In this document: piece after piece, positions 27,666 to 35,856 of the stretch
Layout of the letters: each line of letters opens with the position of its first letter
How positions within the stretch are numbered: position 1 is the stretch's first letter
Assembly: GCF_036231905.1 (NCBI RefSeq)
Contig: NZ_JAZARE010000009.1
Coordinates: 124,001-188,000 of the forward strand
DNA length: 64,000 nt
Source: CAMLIZ01 sp036231905
GTDB lineage: Bacteria; Pseudomonadota; Gammaproteobacteria; Burkholderiales; Burkholderiaceae_C
Direction of reading: 5' to 3'
Program-made: the position numbers and the translations under genes
The notes under the pieces: generated by a model
Database searches by the model: none
Told to the model about the DNA's origin: nothing
What the model saw: the letters and a program-made list of their open reading frames with translations, nothing else

Positions 27666-28007
27666 TCAGACGGTGCTGGCGTCGATGCGCTTGGCGGTGG
27701 CGTGGTGGTGGTCCTGCACACGGTCCTTGTGGCGGCAGACCTGGCGGTCCAGCTTGTCCATCAACTGGTCGATGGCGGCGTACAGATCCTCATGGGACTG
27801 TTCCACGAAGATGTCCCTGCCCTTGACGTGCAAAGTGACTTCCGCGCGCTGGCGTCGTTCCTTCTCCTTGAGCTTCTCCACTGTCAGCAGAACGTTGATG
27901 TCGACCACCTGCTCGAAGTGACGCGTGACGCGGTCTAGCTTGGTGACCACGTACTCGCGCAGGGCCGGGGTGACTTCCAGGTGATGTCCGCTGATCGTCA
28001 GGTTCAT
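27666..28007 (-). CDS. hpf: ribosome hibernation promoting factor (HPF/RaiA family)
   Basis: A 113-residue short-form HPF. It opens NLTISGHHLEVTPALREYVVTKLDRV and contains VDINVLLTVEKLKEKERRQRAEVTLHVKGRDIFVEQSHEDLYAAIDQLMDKLDRQV, the full ribosome-binding fold. It lacks the C-terminal extension of long HPF. It binds the 30S decoding centre in stationary phase to make inactive dimers. The AAAGGAGG site just upstream is very strong, suiting an abundant protein. Confidence 0.93.
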   Translation of the reverse strand: MNLTISGHHLEVTPALREYVVTKLDRVTRHFEQVVDINVLLTVEKLKEKERRQRAEVTLHVKGRDIFVEQSHEDLYAAIDQLMDKLDRQVCRHKDRVQDHHHATAKRIDASTV

Positions 28008-28487
28008 CAGGTCCTCCTTTCGGGACGTTGAGGGAGACGGAAGAGACAAGAAGGAATGCAGGGGAAGAAGAGGCGGGGAAGGGGAAGAAGGGGTGCGAAG
28101 GCGAGGCTTGCAGGTAGCGGTGGACCGCAGTCCGTTGGAACCAGCGTACCCCGATCGGCCCGAGGTGACAAGCCGATGCCGCAGTGGATCGCTGGTGCTT
28201 TTGATTTGCCCTGGCGGCAATGCGAATTCCTGCGTGAAACCGTCCGAAAAGGCCTCGCTCCCAGCGCCGGCGCACAGCCATAGCGCGGCCCAATGAGACA
28301 TAATTCTGCGATTCCATTTTTGGAGTTCGTCTTGGACCAGAGTCACCCTCGGTGACCGTCCGCTCCAGCGCGTGATGCCCGCCATCACTGCGGCGGGGTG
28401 AGGCGGTTCACCGGCACACCATCACCCCACACCCCACCAGGTAGCCCACGCGGTCAGCGTGCCAGGCAGCCCGGCGTTGGAGACAGC
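28008..28487. promoter_or_regulatory. divergent hpf/corA control region with a polypurine tract
   Basis: This 480-bp stretch has no supported gene. Positions 28022-28110 are almost pure purine on the plus strand, so the hpf leader would be a long pyrimidine tract before its ribosome site. A TCACCCTCGGTGA inverted repeat lies near 28342-28354. rpoN, which neighbours hpf in many proteobacteria, is not here. Confidence 0.4.
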
Positions 28488-29465
28488 ATGCTCAACGTGT
28501 TCACCCTGGACAACGGCCGCCTCTCGGGCCGCCCGCTCCAGGACGACGATCTGGACAATCCCGACGCGCTGGCCGATGTGCGGCCGGTCTGGGTGGACCT
28601 CGAATCCCCGTCGGCCGCCGAAAAGCGCTGGATCGCCAGCCGCTTCGGGCTCACGATTCCCGACGACATCGTCGACGACGACCTGGAAGAGTCCGCCCGC
28701 TTCTACGAGGAAGACAACGGCGAGTTGCACATCCGCTCGGACTTCCTCATCGACGACGACATCACGCCGCGCAACGTGCGAGTGGCCTTCATCCTGCACA
28801 ACAAGGTGCTGTTCTCGATCCACGACGAGGACCTGCCGGTGTTCCGGCTGCTGCGCCTGCGGGCGCGCCGCATCCCGGCCCTGATCGAGGACGCGAAGGA
28901 CGTGCTGCTCAAGCTCTACGACGCCGACGCGGAGTACTCGGCCGATGCGCTGGAAGGCATCTACGACGCGCTGGAAAAGGTGAGCGAGCAGGTGCTCAAG
29001 CAGCAGGTCTCCGACCAGGAAGCCGGGGCCGTGCTGTCGGCCGTGGCCAAGGAGGAGGACCTGAATGGCCGCATCCGCCGCAACGTGATGGACACCCGCC
29101 GCGCGGTGAGCTTCATGATGCGCAGCCGCATGCTCAACGCCGAGCAGTTCGAGGAGGCGCGGCAGATCCTGCGCGACATCGACTCGCTCGACTCGCACAC
29201 CGCGTTCCTGTTCGACAAGATCAACTTCCTGATGGACGCCACCGTCGGCTTCATCAACATCAACCAGAACAAGATCATCAAGATCTTCTCGGTGGCCTCG
29301 GTGGCGCTGCTGCCGCCCACCCTGATCGCCAGCATCTACGGCATGAACTTCAAGGGCATCCCGGAGCTGGACTGGGCCCTGGGCTACCCGTATGCGCTGG
29401 GCCTGATGGTGGTGTCGATCGCGGCACCGTTCATCTACTTCCGGCGCAAGGGGTGGCTGCGGTGA
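28488..29465 (+). CDS. corA: CorA-family magnesium/cobalt transporter
   Basis: A 325-residue CorA. A long cytoplasmic funnel domain ends in two C-terminal transmembrane helices, with the ion-selectivity motif YGMNFKGIPELDW (GMN, about 291-293) and a basic tail (RRKGWLR). It forms pentameric Mg2+ channels in the inner membrane. Start set at MLNVFTL behind a GGAG site. The GTGA overlap couples it to the HAD gene. Confidence 0.94.
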   Translation: MLNVFTLDNGRLSGRPLQDDDLDNPDALADVRPVWVDLESPSAAEKRWIASRFGLTIPDDIVDDDLEESARFYEEDNGELHIRSDFLIDDDITPRNVRVAFILHNKVLFSIHDEDLPVFRLLRLRARRIPALIEDAKDVLLKLYDADAEYSADALEGIYDALEKVSEQVLKQQVSDQEAGAVLSAVAKEEDLNGRIRRNVMDTRRAVSFMMRSRMLNAEQFEEARQILRDIDSLDSHTAFLFDKINFLMDATVGFININQNKIIKIFSVASVALLPPTLIASIYGMNFKGIPELDWALGYPYALGLMVVSIAAPFIYFRRKGWLR

Positions 29466-30157
29466 TAGCCGGCCTGCGTGCAATCACGCTCGACCTGGAC
29501 GACACGCTGTGGCCGATCGAACCCGCCATCGCGCGCGCCGAAATCGCGCTGCACGACTGGCTGGCGCGCCATGCGCCGGCGGTGGTGCAGCGGTATGACC
29601 GCATCGCGCTGCGGGCACTGCGCGACCGCGTCGCCGAGCAGCGGCCCGACTGGGCGCACGACTTCACCCGCATCCGCCATCACAGCATCGGGCTGGCGCT
29701 GGCCGACTGCGGCCATGACCCGGCGCTGGCGGATGCTGCCTTCGAGGCCTTCTTCGCTGCCCGCAACGAGCTTCTGCTGTACGAGGAAGTGGAGGCCGCC
29801 CTCACGGCGCTGGCCACGCACTATCCGTTGATGGCGCTGACCAATGGCAATGCCGATCTGCGCCTGGCCGGCGTGGCACAGCACTTCGTCGGCTCGGTGT
29901 CGGCACGCGAGTTCGGTGTGGGCAAGCCCGACCCACGCATCTTCCATGAAGCGTGCCGCCGGCTGGGCGTGGCGCCGCATGAGGTGCTGCATGTGGGTGA
30001 CGACTGGATGCTGGACGTTGAGGGCGCCCGCGCCGCCGGCCTGCATGCCGCCTGGCTGTGCCGCACGCCCGCCGCGGCAGTGCGCGATGCCGAGGTGTGG
30101 ACGATTGCGCACCTGGGTGAGCTGGTGGATCGGCTCGTTCCGTCGGTAACGAATTGA
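29462..30157 (+). CDS. HAD-superfamily hydrolase
   Basis: A 231-residue haloacid-dehalogenase-like phosphatase. Motif I LDLDDTLWP holds the nucleophile Asp; motif II is MALTNGN; motif III is GVGKPDPRIF with Lys; motif IV is HVGDDWMLDVEG. The cap is helical (type C1). It resembles YigB-like FMN/sugar-phosphate phosphatases, but the substrate is unknown. It begins with a GTG overlapping the corA stop. Confidence 0.9.
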   Translation: MIAGLRAITLDLDDTLWPIEPAIARAEIALHDWLARHAPAVVQRYDRIALRALRDRVAEQRPDWAHDFTRIRHHSIGLALADCGHDPALADAAFEAFFAARNELLLYEEVEAALTALATHYPLMALTNGNADLRLAGVAQHFVGSVSAREFGVGKPDPRIFHEACRRLGVAPHEVLHVGDDWMLDVEGARAAGLHAAWLCRTPAAAVRDAEVWTIAHLGELVDRLVPSVTN

Positions 30158-30288
30158 ACGCGCTGGACGCGTGAGCTTGTTGACAAAGGCAGCGCCGACT
30201 CCTGCCGTTGGAGGATGTGTTTTTCGGCGGCACCCCCTAGAGTGAACTCATGCGGGAACGGAGGCTTGTCCCGCGAGGAGAAGTGCTC

Positions 30289-30798
30289 ATGGACCGTCGT
30301 CACACCTACACCGTCACCCGCGAAGCGACCCAGCGCCTGCGCTGGCGCGTGGTCGGGGCCCTGGCCGCGCTGGCCATCGGCAGCCTGGTCGCCTGGAAGC
30401 CGGCGCATGCGCAGTTCCACGCCGCGCCCACGCCGGTGCAGGTGGCCACGGCGGCCCTGTCCGATGCGGACACGGACCGCAGCTACCGGCGCGACGGGGC
30501 GCGCCATCTGTACGCCAGCTACCCGCAGCACATCCACAAGGGCAAGCTGCCGCCGCTGATGTACGCCGTGGCCATCACCGAGACCGAGATCGACGAAAAC
30601 GGCCACGTGGTCAACGCCGTGATGGTGCGCGAACCCGCGGCCGCCAAGGAAGTGTCGCCCTGGGTGCTGGACATGATCCGCAAGGCCGCGCCGTATCCCA
30701 AGCCCGCCAGGATGGGTCGCGTGAAGTACACCGACATCTGGCTGGTGGACAAGAGCGGCAAGTTCCAGCTCGACACGCTGACCGAGGGTCAGCGCTGA
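30289..30798 (+). CDS. exported protein with TonB C-terminal-like domain
   Basis: A 169-residue protein with a long, basic signal peptide or anchor (about 1-42, ending PAHA). Its C-terminal domain (about 80-160; ITETEIDENGHVVNAVMVREPAA, ILDMIR-like helix, YPKPARMGRVKYTDIWLVDKSGKFQLDTL) follows the TonB_C pattern. It lacks the Pro-rich spacer of true TonB, so it is not a canonical energy transducer. A GAGGAG site precedes the chosen ATG. Confidence 0.65.
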   Translation: MDRRHTYTVTREATQRLRWRVVGALAALAIGSLVAWKPAHAQFHAAPTPVQVATAALSDADTDRSYRRDGARHLYASYPQHIHKGKLPPLMYAVAITETEIDENGHVVNAVMVREPAAAKEVSPWVLDMIRKAAPYPKPARMGRVKYTDIWLVDKSGKFQLDTLTEGQR

Positions 30799-32079
30799 TC
30801 AGGGCTTGCGCAGCGTGAACTGCACGACGTCGGTGTTGCCGGCGTCGAAGGCGGCTTCGCAGTAGGCGAGGTAGAACGACCAGATGCGCAGGAAGCGGGT
30901 GTCGAAGCCCAGCTCGCGCACCGCGGCCTCGCGCGCCGTGAACCGCTGGCGCCAGCGCCGCAGTGTTTCGGCGTAGTCGCCGCCGAACGCGAGCTCGTTC
31001 ACGACCTCCAGGCCGGCTTTCAGAGCCTGCTCACGAAACGCGGTGCGGCTGGGTAGCAGGCCACCCGGGAAGATGTACTGCTGGATGAAGTCGCTGCCCC
31101 CTACATAGCGCTCGAACAGGTCGTCGCGGATCGTGATGGTCTGGATGCAGGCATGCCCGCCGGGCTTGAGCTGGTGCTGCAGCAGGTTGAAGAACTGCGG
31201 CCAGTACGCCCGCCCGACGGCCTCGAACATCTCCACCGACACGATCGCGTCGTAGGGCCCGTCGTCCACATCGCGGTAGTCCTGCAGCCGCAGGTCCACC
31301 TGTTGCGCCACGCCGGCCTCGTGCAGGCGCTGGCGTGCGAAGGCCAGTTGCTCGGTGGACAAGGTGACACCGGTGACCCGGGCTTCCAACGCCAGGGCGG
31401 CACATTCGGCCAGCGCGCCCCAGCCGCAGCCCAGCTCCAGCAGGCGTCCGCCGCGCGGCAGCCGGCATTCGGCCAGCGCCCGCTGCCATTTGGCCAGCTG
31501 CGCCTGCTCCAGCGGCTGGCCGGTGTCGCCGTTGAACCAGGCGCTCGAATAGCTCATGCCGCCGTCCAGCCACAGCTGGTAGAAGGCATTGCCCAGGTCG
31601 TAGTGCGCGTGCACATTGCGCCGGCTGCCCGCGCGCGAGTTGCGGTTCAGCAGATGCCGCCCGCGGTGCAGCAGGCGACCCCACCAGCGGCCATAGACCA
31701 GGCCTTCCAGGGTGTCCCGGTTGGTGACGAACAGGCGCAGCAGGGCGCTGAGGTCGGGTGTGCTCCAGTCGCCCGCGATGAAGGATTCGGCGAAGCCGAT
31801 ATCGCCGGATGCAAGCGCCGCGGCGCAGACGTTCCAGTTGTGCAATCGGATGCTGGCACGCAGCCCCGGCTGCCTGCGCCCGCCAAGACACAGCTGTTGC
31901 CCGCCGGGCAGCTCGACCGCCAGGCTGCCGTGCGGCAGCTCGTTCATCAGCCGCAGGACATGGCGGGCCCCGGCCGGTGCGCCGGCCAGGGCGGCGGAAG
32001 TGGCGGAGGATGTGGCGGAGGATGTGGCGGAGGATGTGGCGGAAGTGGCAGGGATGTCGGCAGCGTGGGTCGTCATCAT
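30799..32079 (-). CDS. cfa: cyclopropane-fatty-acyl-phospholipid synthase family methyltransferase
   Basis: A 426-residue CFA synthase-like enzyme. An N-terminal lipid-binding part (GFAESFIAGDWSTPDLSALLRL) precedes the SAM-binding domain (LLELGCGWGALAECAA, about 205). Conserved CFA blocks follow: HYDLGNAFYQLWLDGGMSYSSAWF, VEMFEAVG, FIQQYIFPGG and WSFYLAYCEAAF. Such enzymes methylate or cyclopropanate unsaturated acyl chains in membrane lipids. The N-terminus carries an ATSS repeat. It overlaps the DUF1365 gene (ATGA). Confidence 0.9.
   Translation of the reverse strand: MMTTHAADIPATSATSSATSSATSSATSAALAGAPAGARHVLRLMNELPHGSLAVELPGGQQLCLGGRRQPGLRASIRLHNWNVCAAALASGDIGFAESFIAGDWSTPDLSALLRLFVTNRDTLEGLVYGRWWGRLLHRGRHLLNRNSRAGSRRNVHAHYDLGNAFYQLWLDGGMSYSSAWFNGDTGQPLEQAQLAKWQRALAECRLPRGGRLLELGCGWGALAECAALALEARVTGVTLSTEQLAFARQRLHEAGVAQQVDLRLQDYRDVDDGPYDAIVSVEMFEAVGRAYWPQFFNLLQHQLKPGGHACIQTITIRDDLFERYVGGSDFIQQYIFPGGLLPSRTAFREQALKAGLEVVNELAFGGDYAETLRRWRQRFTAREAAVRELGFDTRFLRIWSFYLAYCEAAFDAGNTDVVQFTLRKP
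31989..32048 (-). repeat. 12-bp tandem repeat inside cfa
   Basis: TGGCGGAGGATG is repeated three times exactly at 32001-32036, with degenerate flanking copies. It encodes the ATSSATSS stretch at the N-terminus of the CFA-like protein. Copy-number change would keep the frame. Confidence 0.85.
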
Positions 32080-32885
32080 CGGGACACCGGGGCATCGGGT
32101 GGTGGCGGTTTGGAAAACCAGCGCACGCGCCGGGTCCACAGCTGCAGCGCCTGCCAGTGGATGCGGACGATCACGCCCAGCGTCATCCACGGCATGCGCC
32201 AGAACGCGGCCCGCACGCGGCTGGCGGTCAGCGGCTGCAGGCTGCCGCTGATGCTGGTGCTCAGCAGCAGGCCTTGCATGTCGTGGTGGTCGATACGCAC
32301 CACGCTGCGCGCTGGATGCGCTGCGTTGCCGGCCCGGCCGGCGCGCATGAAGCGGAAACGGTAGTGGCCTTCGACCCTGCAGAACGGCGACACATGGAAG
32401 ACCTTCGCCGCCCGCAGCTCGGCGCCAAAGGCCAGCTGCGGCCCGGTGAGCAGGTAGCAGTGGCGCTCGCCGAAGGTGTTGTTCACCTCCACCACGATGG
32501 CCGCCAGGCTGTCGTCGGCGCGGTGGCAGTACCAGAAGCTCACCGGCTTGAAGGCATACCCCAGCACCCTGGGATAGCACTGCAGCCACACCTCGCCGCC
32601 GGCGTCGGCGATGCCTTCATCGCGCAGCAGCCGGTCGATCCAGGCCAGGCAGTCGGTGCCGCCGTCGCCGTGGTCGGCGTCGTGGAAGCTGACCAGGCCG
32701 AAGCGGTTGCGCGGCAGGCCCGGCACGCCCTGCGGGCGCAGGCTGCGCAGCGGCAGCAGTACGAAATAGCCGGGATACGCAAAACGGTGCTCCACCGGCC
32801 GCAGCCGGTGATGGCGCACGCTGCCGATGCCAAGCAGCGGCTGGGCGGCCGCGATGCAGCCACCGGGCGGGTGGAGCTCGCTCAT
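32076..32885 (-). CDS. DUF1365 family protein
   Basis: A 269-residue protein with the DUF1365 blocks HHRLRPVEHRFAYPGYFVLLPL, NRFGLVSFHDADHGDG, CYPRVLGYAFKPVSFWYCHRADDSLAAIVVEVNNTFGERHCYLL and KVFHVSPFCRVEGHYRFRF. The family is nearly always encoded between a flavin oxidoreductase and a CFA-like synthase, as here, and is presumed to act in modified fatty-acid formation. It overlaps both neighbours by ATGA, so the three proteins are made together. Confidence 0.88.
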   Translation of the reverse strand: MSELHPPGGCIAAAQPLLGIGSVRHHRLRPVEHRFAYPGYFVLLPLRSLRPQGVPGLPRNRFGLVSFHDADHGDGGTDCLAWIDRLLRDEGIADAGGEVWLQCYPRVLGYAFKPVSFWYCHRADDSLAAIVVEVNNTFGERHCYLLTGPQLAFGAELRAAKVFHVSPFCRVEGHYRFRFMRAGRAGNAAHPARSVVRIDHHDMQGLLLSTSISGSLQPLTASRVRAAFWRMPWMTLGVIVRIHWQALQLWTRRVRWFSKPPPPDAPVSR

Positions 32886-34168
32886 GCGGCCCGGGCCGGT
32901 GCCTGCGACTCGCGCTGCAGCAGTGCCTCGGCCACCATCAGGCCGGAGCGCAAGCCGTCCTCGTGGAAGCCGTAGCGTGTCCAGGCGCCGCAGTACCAGA
33001 GGCCGCCCACCCCCTGCACGGTGTGCAGCTGGCGCTGGGCCGCGATGGCGGCCGCGTCGAACACCGGGTGCTCGTAGGCGTATTCGCCCAGCACGCAGCC
33101 GGGCCGTGGCTCGCGCACCGGGTTGAGCGACACGATCACCGGCGTGCGCCAGGGCAGCGGCTGCAGGCGGTTGATCAGGTAGTGCAGGCACACGCCGGCC
33201 TCTTCGCGGGCCGTGCTGGCCGCCCGTTCGTAGTTCCAGGCGGCCCAGGCCAGGCGCCGGCGCGGCAGCAGGGTGCTGTCGGTGTGCAGCACCGCCCGGT
33301 TGGGGTGGTAGCGCACGGCGCCCAGCAGCGCGCGCTCGCCCGCCGACGCGTCGGGCAGCAGCGCCAGGCTCTGGTCGCTGTGGCAGGCCAGCACCACGTC
33401 GTCGAAGTCCTCGCTGCGGCCATCAGTGTGCACGCGCACGCCCCCCTGCGCCAGCCGTTCCACCCGGCGCACCGGTGTGTTCAGGCGGGTGTCGGGCAGC
33501 CGGCTCACCAGTGCCTGCACGTACTGTCGCGAGCCGCCCTGCACGGTGTGCCATGGCGGCCGGCCGTTCACCTGCAACAGGCCGTGGTTGTGGCAAAAGC
33601 GGATCAGCGTGCCGATCGGGAAGTGCAGCATCTGTTCCGTCGGGCAGGACCAGATGCTCGCGACCATCGGTAAGAAGTACCCCTCGCGGAATTCTTTGCT
33701 GAAGCGATGGTCTTGCAGGAAGTCGCCGATCGGCATCTGCAGGCGGGCCTCCTGCTCCGCTTGTGCCAGCGCCGTGGCCAGCCGGTTGAAGCGCAGCAGG
33801 TCGGCCAGCATGCGCCAGAAGCCTGGCCGCAACAGGTTGCGGCGCTGGGCGAACACACTGTTGAGGGTGCTGCCGCTCCACTCCAGGCCGCCCGCCTGGA
33901 CCGAGAACGACATGTCGGAGGGCGCGGTGCGGACCGCCAGGCTGCCGAACAGCCGGATCAGCTCGGGATAGGTGCGTTCGTTGAACACCAGGAAGCCGGT
34001 GTCCACGCCGTGCGTCTGCCCCTCAAGGGTGATGTCCACCGTGTGGGCGTGGCCGCCGAAATGCCGGCCGGCCTCGTAGACGGTGACCCGTGCGTGGGGC
34101 GCCAGCGCATGGGCAGCGCCCAGGCCCGCCACGCCGGAGCCGACGATGGCGACCGTGCGGGCGGCCAC
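32882..34168 (-). CDS. FAD-dependent oxidoreductase (amine-oxidase/desaturase-like) of the CFA cluster
   Basis: A 428-residue flavoprotein. It has an N-terminal dinucleotide motif VAIVGSGVAGLGAAHAL with FGGHAHTVD, and a C-terminal FAD-contacting GLWYCGAWTRYGFHEDGLRSGLMVAEAL. It belongs to the NAD(P)-binding amine-oxidase/phytoene-desaturase-like group paired with DUF1365 and CFA-like genes; related sets modify unsaturated acyl chains, for example in furan fatty acid synthesis. The start is a GTG with a weak site, about 27 nt downstream of a terminator-like hairpin. The product here is inferred, not shown. Confidence 0.85.
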   Translation of the reverse strand: MAARTVAIVGSGVAGLGAAHALAPHARVTVYEAGRHFGGHAHTVDITLEGQTHGVDTGFLVFNERTYPELIRLFGSLAVRTAPSDMSFSVQAGGLEWSGSTLNSVFAQRRNLLRPGFWRMLADLLRFNRLATALAQAEQEARLQMPIGDFLQDHRFSKEFREGYFLPMVASIWSCPTEQMLHFPIGTLIRFCHNHGLLQVNGRPPWHTVQGGSRQYVQALVSRLPDTRLNTPVRRVERLAQGGVRVHTDGRSEDFDDVVLACHSDQSLALLPDASAGERALLGAVRYHPNRAVLHTDSTLLPRRRLAWAAWNYERAASTAREEAGVCLHYLINRLQPLPWRTPVIVSLNPVREPRPGCVLGEYAYEHPVFDAAAIAAQRQLHTVQGVGGLWYCGAWTRYGFHEDGLRSGLMVAEALLQRESQAPARAA

Positions 34169-34169
34169 C

Positions 34170-34487
34170 TCAAAACCCCCGCGCGCATGAAAAAGGGGTA
34201 CCGCCTCTGGCGGTACCCCGGGTCATAAAGAAAGCTACGCAGCGCCCCTGAGCGAAGGAGGGAGGGAGGGAGGAGGAGGAGAAGCGCTCCGGGATTTCAG
34301 CCAGTGAACCTGGAAGGCTGCGCAGCGAGTAATCAGTCGGGCCCTCCGCCCGCAATGCAACACAGGCAAAAGCCGTGCCGCATGCCGGTCTGACCTGCGG
34401 GCCTCGCTCGAGTTCCACGGCTTTGCAACGAATCGTCGCAGAGCCCTTGCCCAGGACGCTGGTGTGCTGGAAGTCCGTCTGGCGCAT
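34170..34487 (-). CDS. possible leader ORF upstream of the FAD-oxidoreductase gene
   Basis: A 105-codon frame begins MRQTDFQHTSVLGKGS after a plausible GGGAGA ribosome site and ends just before the oxidoreductase start, reading through the hairpin. The middle is of mixed composition, and Ser/Pro-rich text comes from a purine/pyrimidine repeat. No family is recognised. It may be a short real protein or a non-coding leader. Confidence 0.25.
   Translation of the reverse strand: MRQTDFQHTSVLGKGSATIRCKAVELERGPQVRPACGTAFACVALRAEGPTDYSLRSLPGSLAEIPERFSSSSLPPSFAQGRCVAFFMTRGTARGGTPFSCARGF
34189..34219 (-). terminator. terminator/attenuator-like hairpin before the FAD-oxidoreductase operon
   Basis: GGGGTACCGCC and GGCGGTACCCC form a perfect 11-bp stem with a 3-nt loop. 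Read leftward it is followed by a five-U run, and the oxidoreductase GTG lies about 27 nt further on. It could end an upstream transcript or control entry into the operon. Confidence 0.75.
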
Positions 34488-34640
34488 GCCGATCTCCCTG
34501 GTGTGTGCTTGTTGTACGCGCTCGCGGGCCGGCCGGATGCGCACCCCGGACCGGCGGTTGCCACATGCGGGTATGTGCGCTTGTCATATCGCATTGGAAA
34601 GCGCCACCTAGAATACCGGGTTGCGCCTGCAAGGAAATTT

Positions 34641-35510
34641 ATGCTCTATCCCGAACTCTTCAAACAGCTGGAAGCCGTGCGTTGGAACATGGACAAGGAC
34701 ATTCCTTGGGCCCAGTTCGATGCGAGCAAGCTCTCGGAGGAACAGGCACAGACCATCAAGATGAACGCCATCACCGAGTGGGCGGCGCTGCCGGCCACCG
34801 AGATGTTCCTGCGCGACAACAAGGACGACAGCGACTTCTCCGCCTTCATGAGCGTGTGGTTCTTCGAGGAGCAGAAACACTCGCTGGTGCTCATGGAGTA
34901 CCTGCGCCGCTTCCGGCCCGACCTGGTGCCCACCGAAGCCGAGCTGCACGAAGTGCGCTTCGAATTCGACCCGGCGCCCGCGCTCGAGACCCTGATGCTG
35001 CACTTCTGCGGCGAGATCCGGTTGAACCACTGGTACCGGCGCGCGGCCGAATGGCACACCGAGCCGGTGATCAAGGCGATCTACGAAACCCTGGCCCGCG
35101 ACGAGGCCCGCCATGGCGGCGCCTACCTGCGCTACATGAAGCGCGCGATGCAGAAGTTCGGCGACGAGGCCAAGGCGGCGTTCGCCAAGGTGGGCGTGCT
35201 GATGGCCAGCGCCCGCCGCACGGCGCAGGCGCTGCACCCCACCAACCTGCACGTGAACGAGAAGCTCTTCCCGCGCGACACCATCCAGAGCCGCCTGCCC
35301 GACCCGAGCTGGCTGGAAGAGTGGCTGGACAAGCAGATCCAGTTCGACGCCGTGTGGGAGAACAAGGTCGTCGAACGCATCCTGCACAACATGAGCCTGC
35401 TGATGGAACGCAGCTTCGCCAGCGTGCAGGAGCTCAACCGCTTCCGCAAGGAAGTGACGCAGCGCCTGGCCGCTGCGGCCGGCGGCACCCCGGGCGCGCA
35501 GCCCGTTTGA
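34641..35510 (+). CDS. ferritin-like diiron protein
   Basis: A 289-residue helical protein with two ExxH-type iron ligand motifs, FFEEQKHSLVLMEY (about 79-92) and RDEARHGGAYLRYM (about 154-167), plus an earlier ITEWAALPATEMF helix. The arrangement fits the ferritin-like/acyl-ACP desaturase superfamily with a carboxylate-bridged diiron site. A role in acyl-chain desaturation, near the CFA operon, is attractive but unproven. AAGGAA lies before the ATG; the preceding 400 bp hold the divergent control region. Confidence 0.8.
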   Translation: MLYPELFKQLEAVRWNMDKDIPWAQFDASKLSEEQAQTIKMNAITEWAALPATEMFLRDNKDDSDFSAFMSVWFFEEQKHSLVLMEYLRRFRPDLVPTEAELHEVRFEFDPAPALETLMLHFCGEIRLNHWYRRAAEWHTEPVIKAIYETLARDEARHGGAYLRYMKRAMQKFGDEAKAAFAKVGVLMASARRTAQALHPTNLHVNEKLFPRDTIQSRLPDPSWLEEWLDKQIQFDAVWENKVVERILHNMSLLMERSFASVQELNRFRKEVTQRLAAAAGGTPGAQPV

Positions 35511-35836
35511 GCCCCAACCCGTCGCTGGCCTGGCTGCTGCTGGTGGCCGCTGGCGTGTTCGAGGTGGCCTGGGCGCTGGGCCTGAAGACCACCGACGGCT
35601 TCACCCGCCCGCTGCCCACCGTGTTGACGCTGGCCGCCATGGGCGCCAGCGTCGGCCTGCTCGGCCTGGCGGTGAAGCAGCTGCCGATCAGCACCGCCTA
35701 CGCGGTGTGGACCGGCATCGGCGCGGTCGGCACCGCGCTGCTGGGCGTGTGGTGGCTGGGCGAGGCGATGACACCGCTGAAGGCCGCGAGCCTGGCGCTG
35801 ATCACGCTGGGGCTGGTCGGCCTCAAACTCGGCTGA
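35507..35836 (+). CDS. small multidrug resistance-type exporter, SugE/Gdx-like
   Basis: A 109-residue, four-helix membrane protein. AAGVFEVAWALGLKTTDGFTRPLPT carries the essential Glu, and PISTAYAVWTGIGAVGTALLG is very close to E. coli SugE/Gdx, the guanidinium exporter subtype, rather than EmrE/QacE. It begins with a TTG overlapping the stop of the diiron gene. Guanidinium export is inferred from subtype similarity; no guanidine riboswitch is seen. Confidence 0.85.
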   Translation: MSPNPSLAWLLLVAAGVFEVAWALGLKTTDGFTRPLPTVLTLAAMGASVGLLGLAVKQLPISTAYAVWTGIGAVGTALLGVWWLGEAMTPLKAASLALITLGLVGLKLG

Positions 35837-35856
35837 AGCGCCCCCGGCAAAGCGCG

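Noticed and set aside
31989..32048. CRISPR-like repeats
   Set aside because: Direct 12-bp repeats without spacers, inside a coding sequence; a simple tandem repeat.
35507..35836. EmrE/QacE-type drug exporter
   Set aside because: The FEVAWALGLKTTDGFTR and STAYAVWTGIGAVGT blocks match the SugE/Gdx subtype better, so drug resistance is not claimed.
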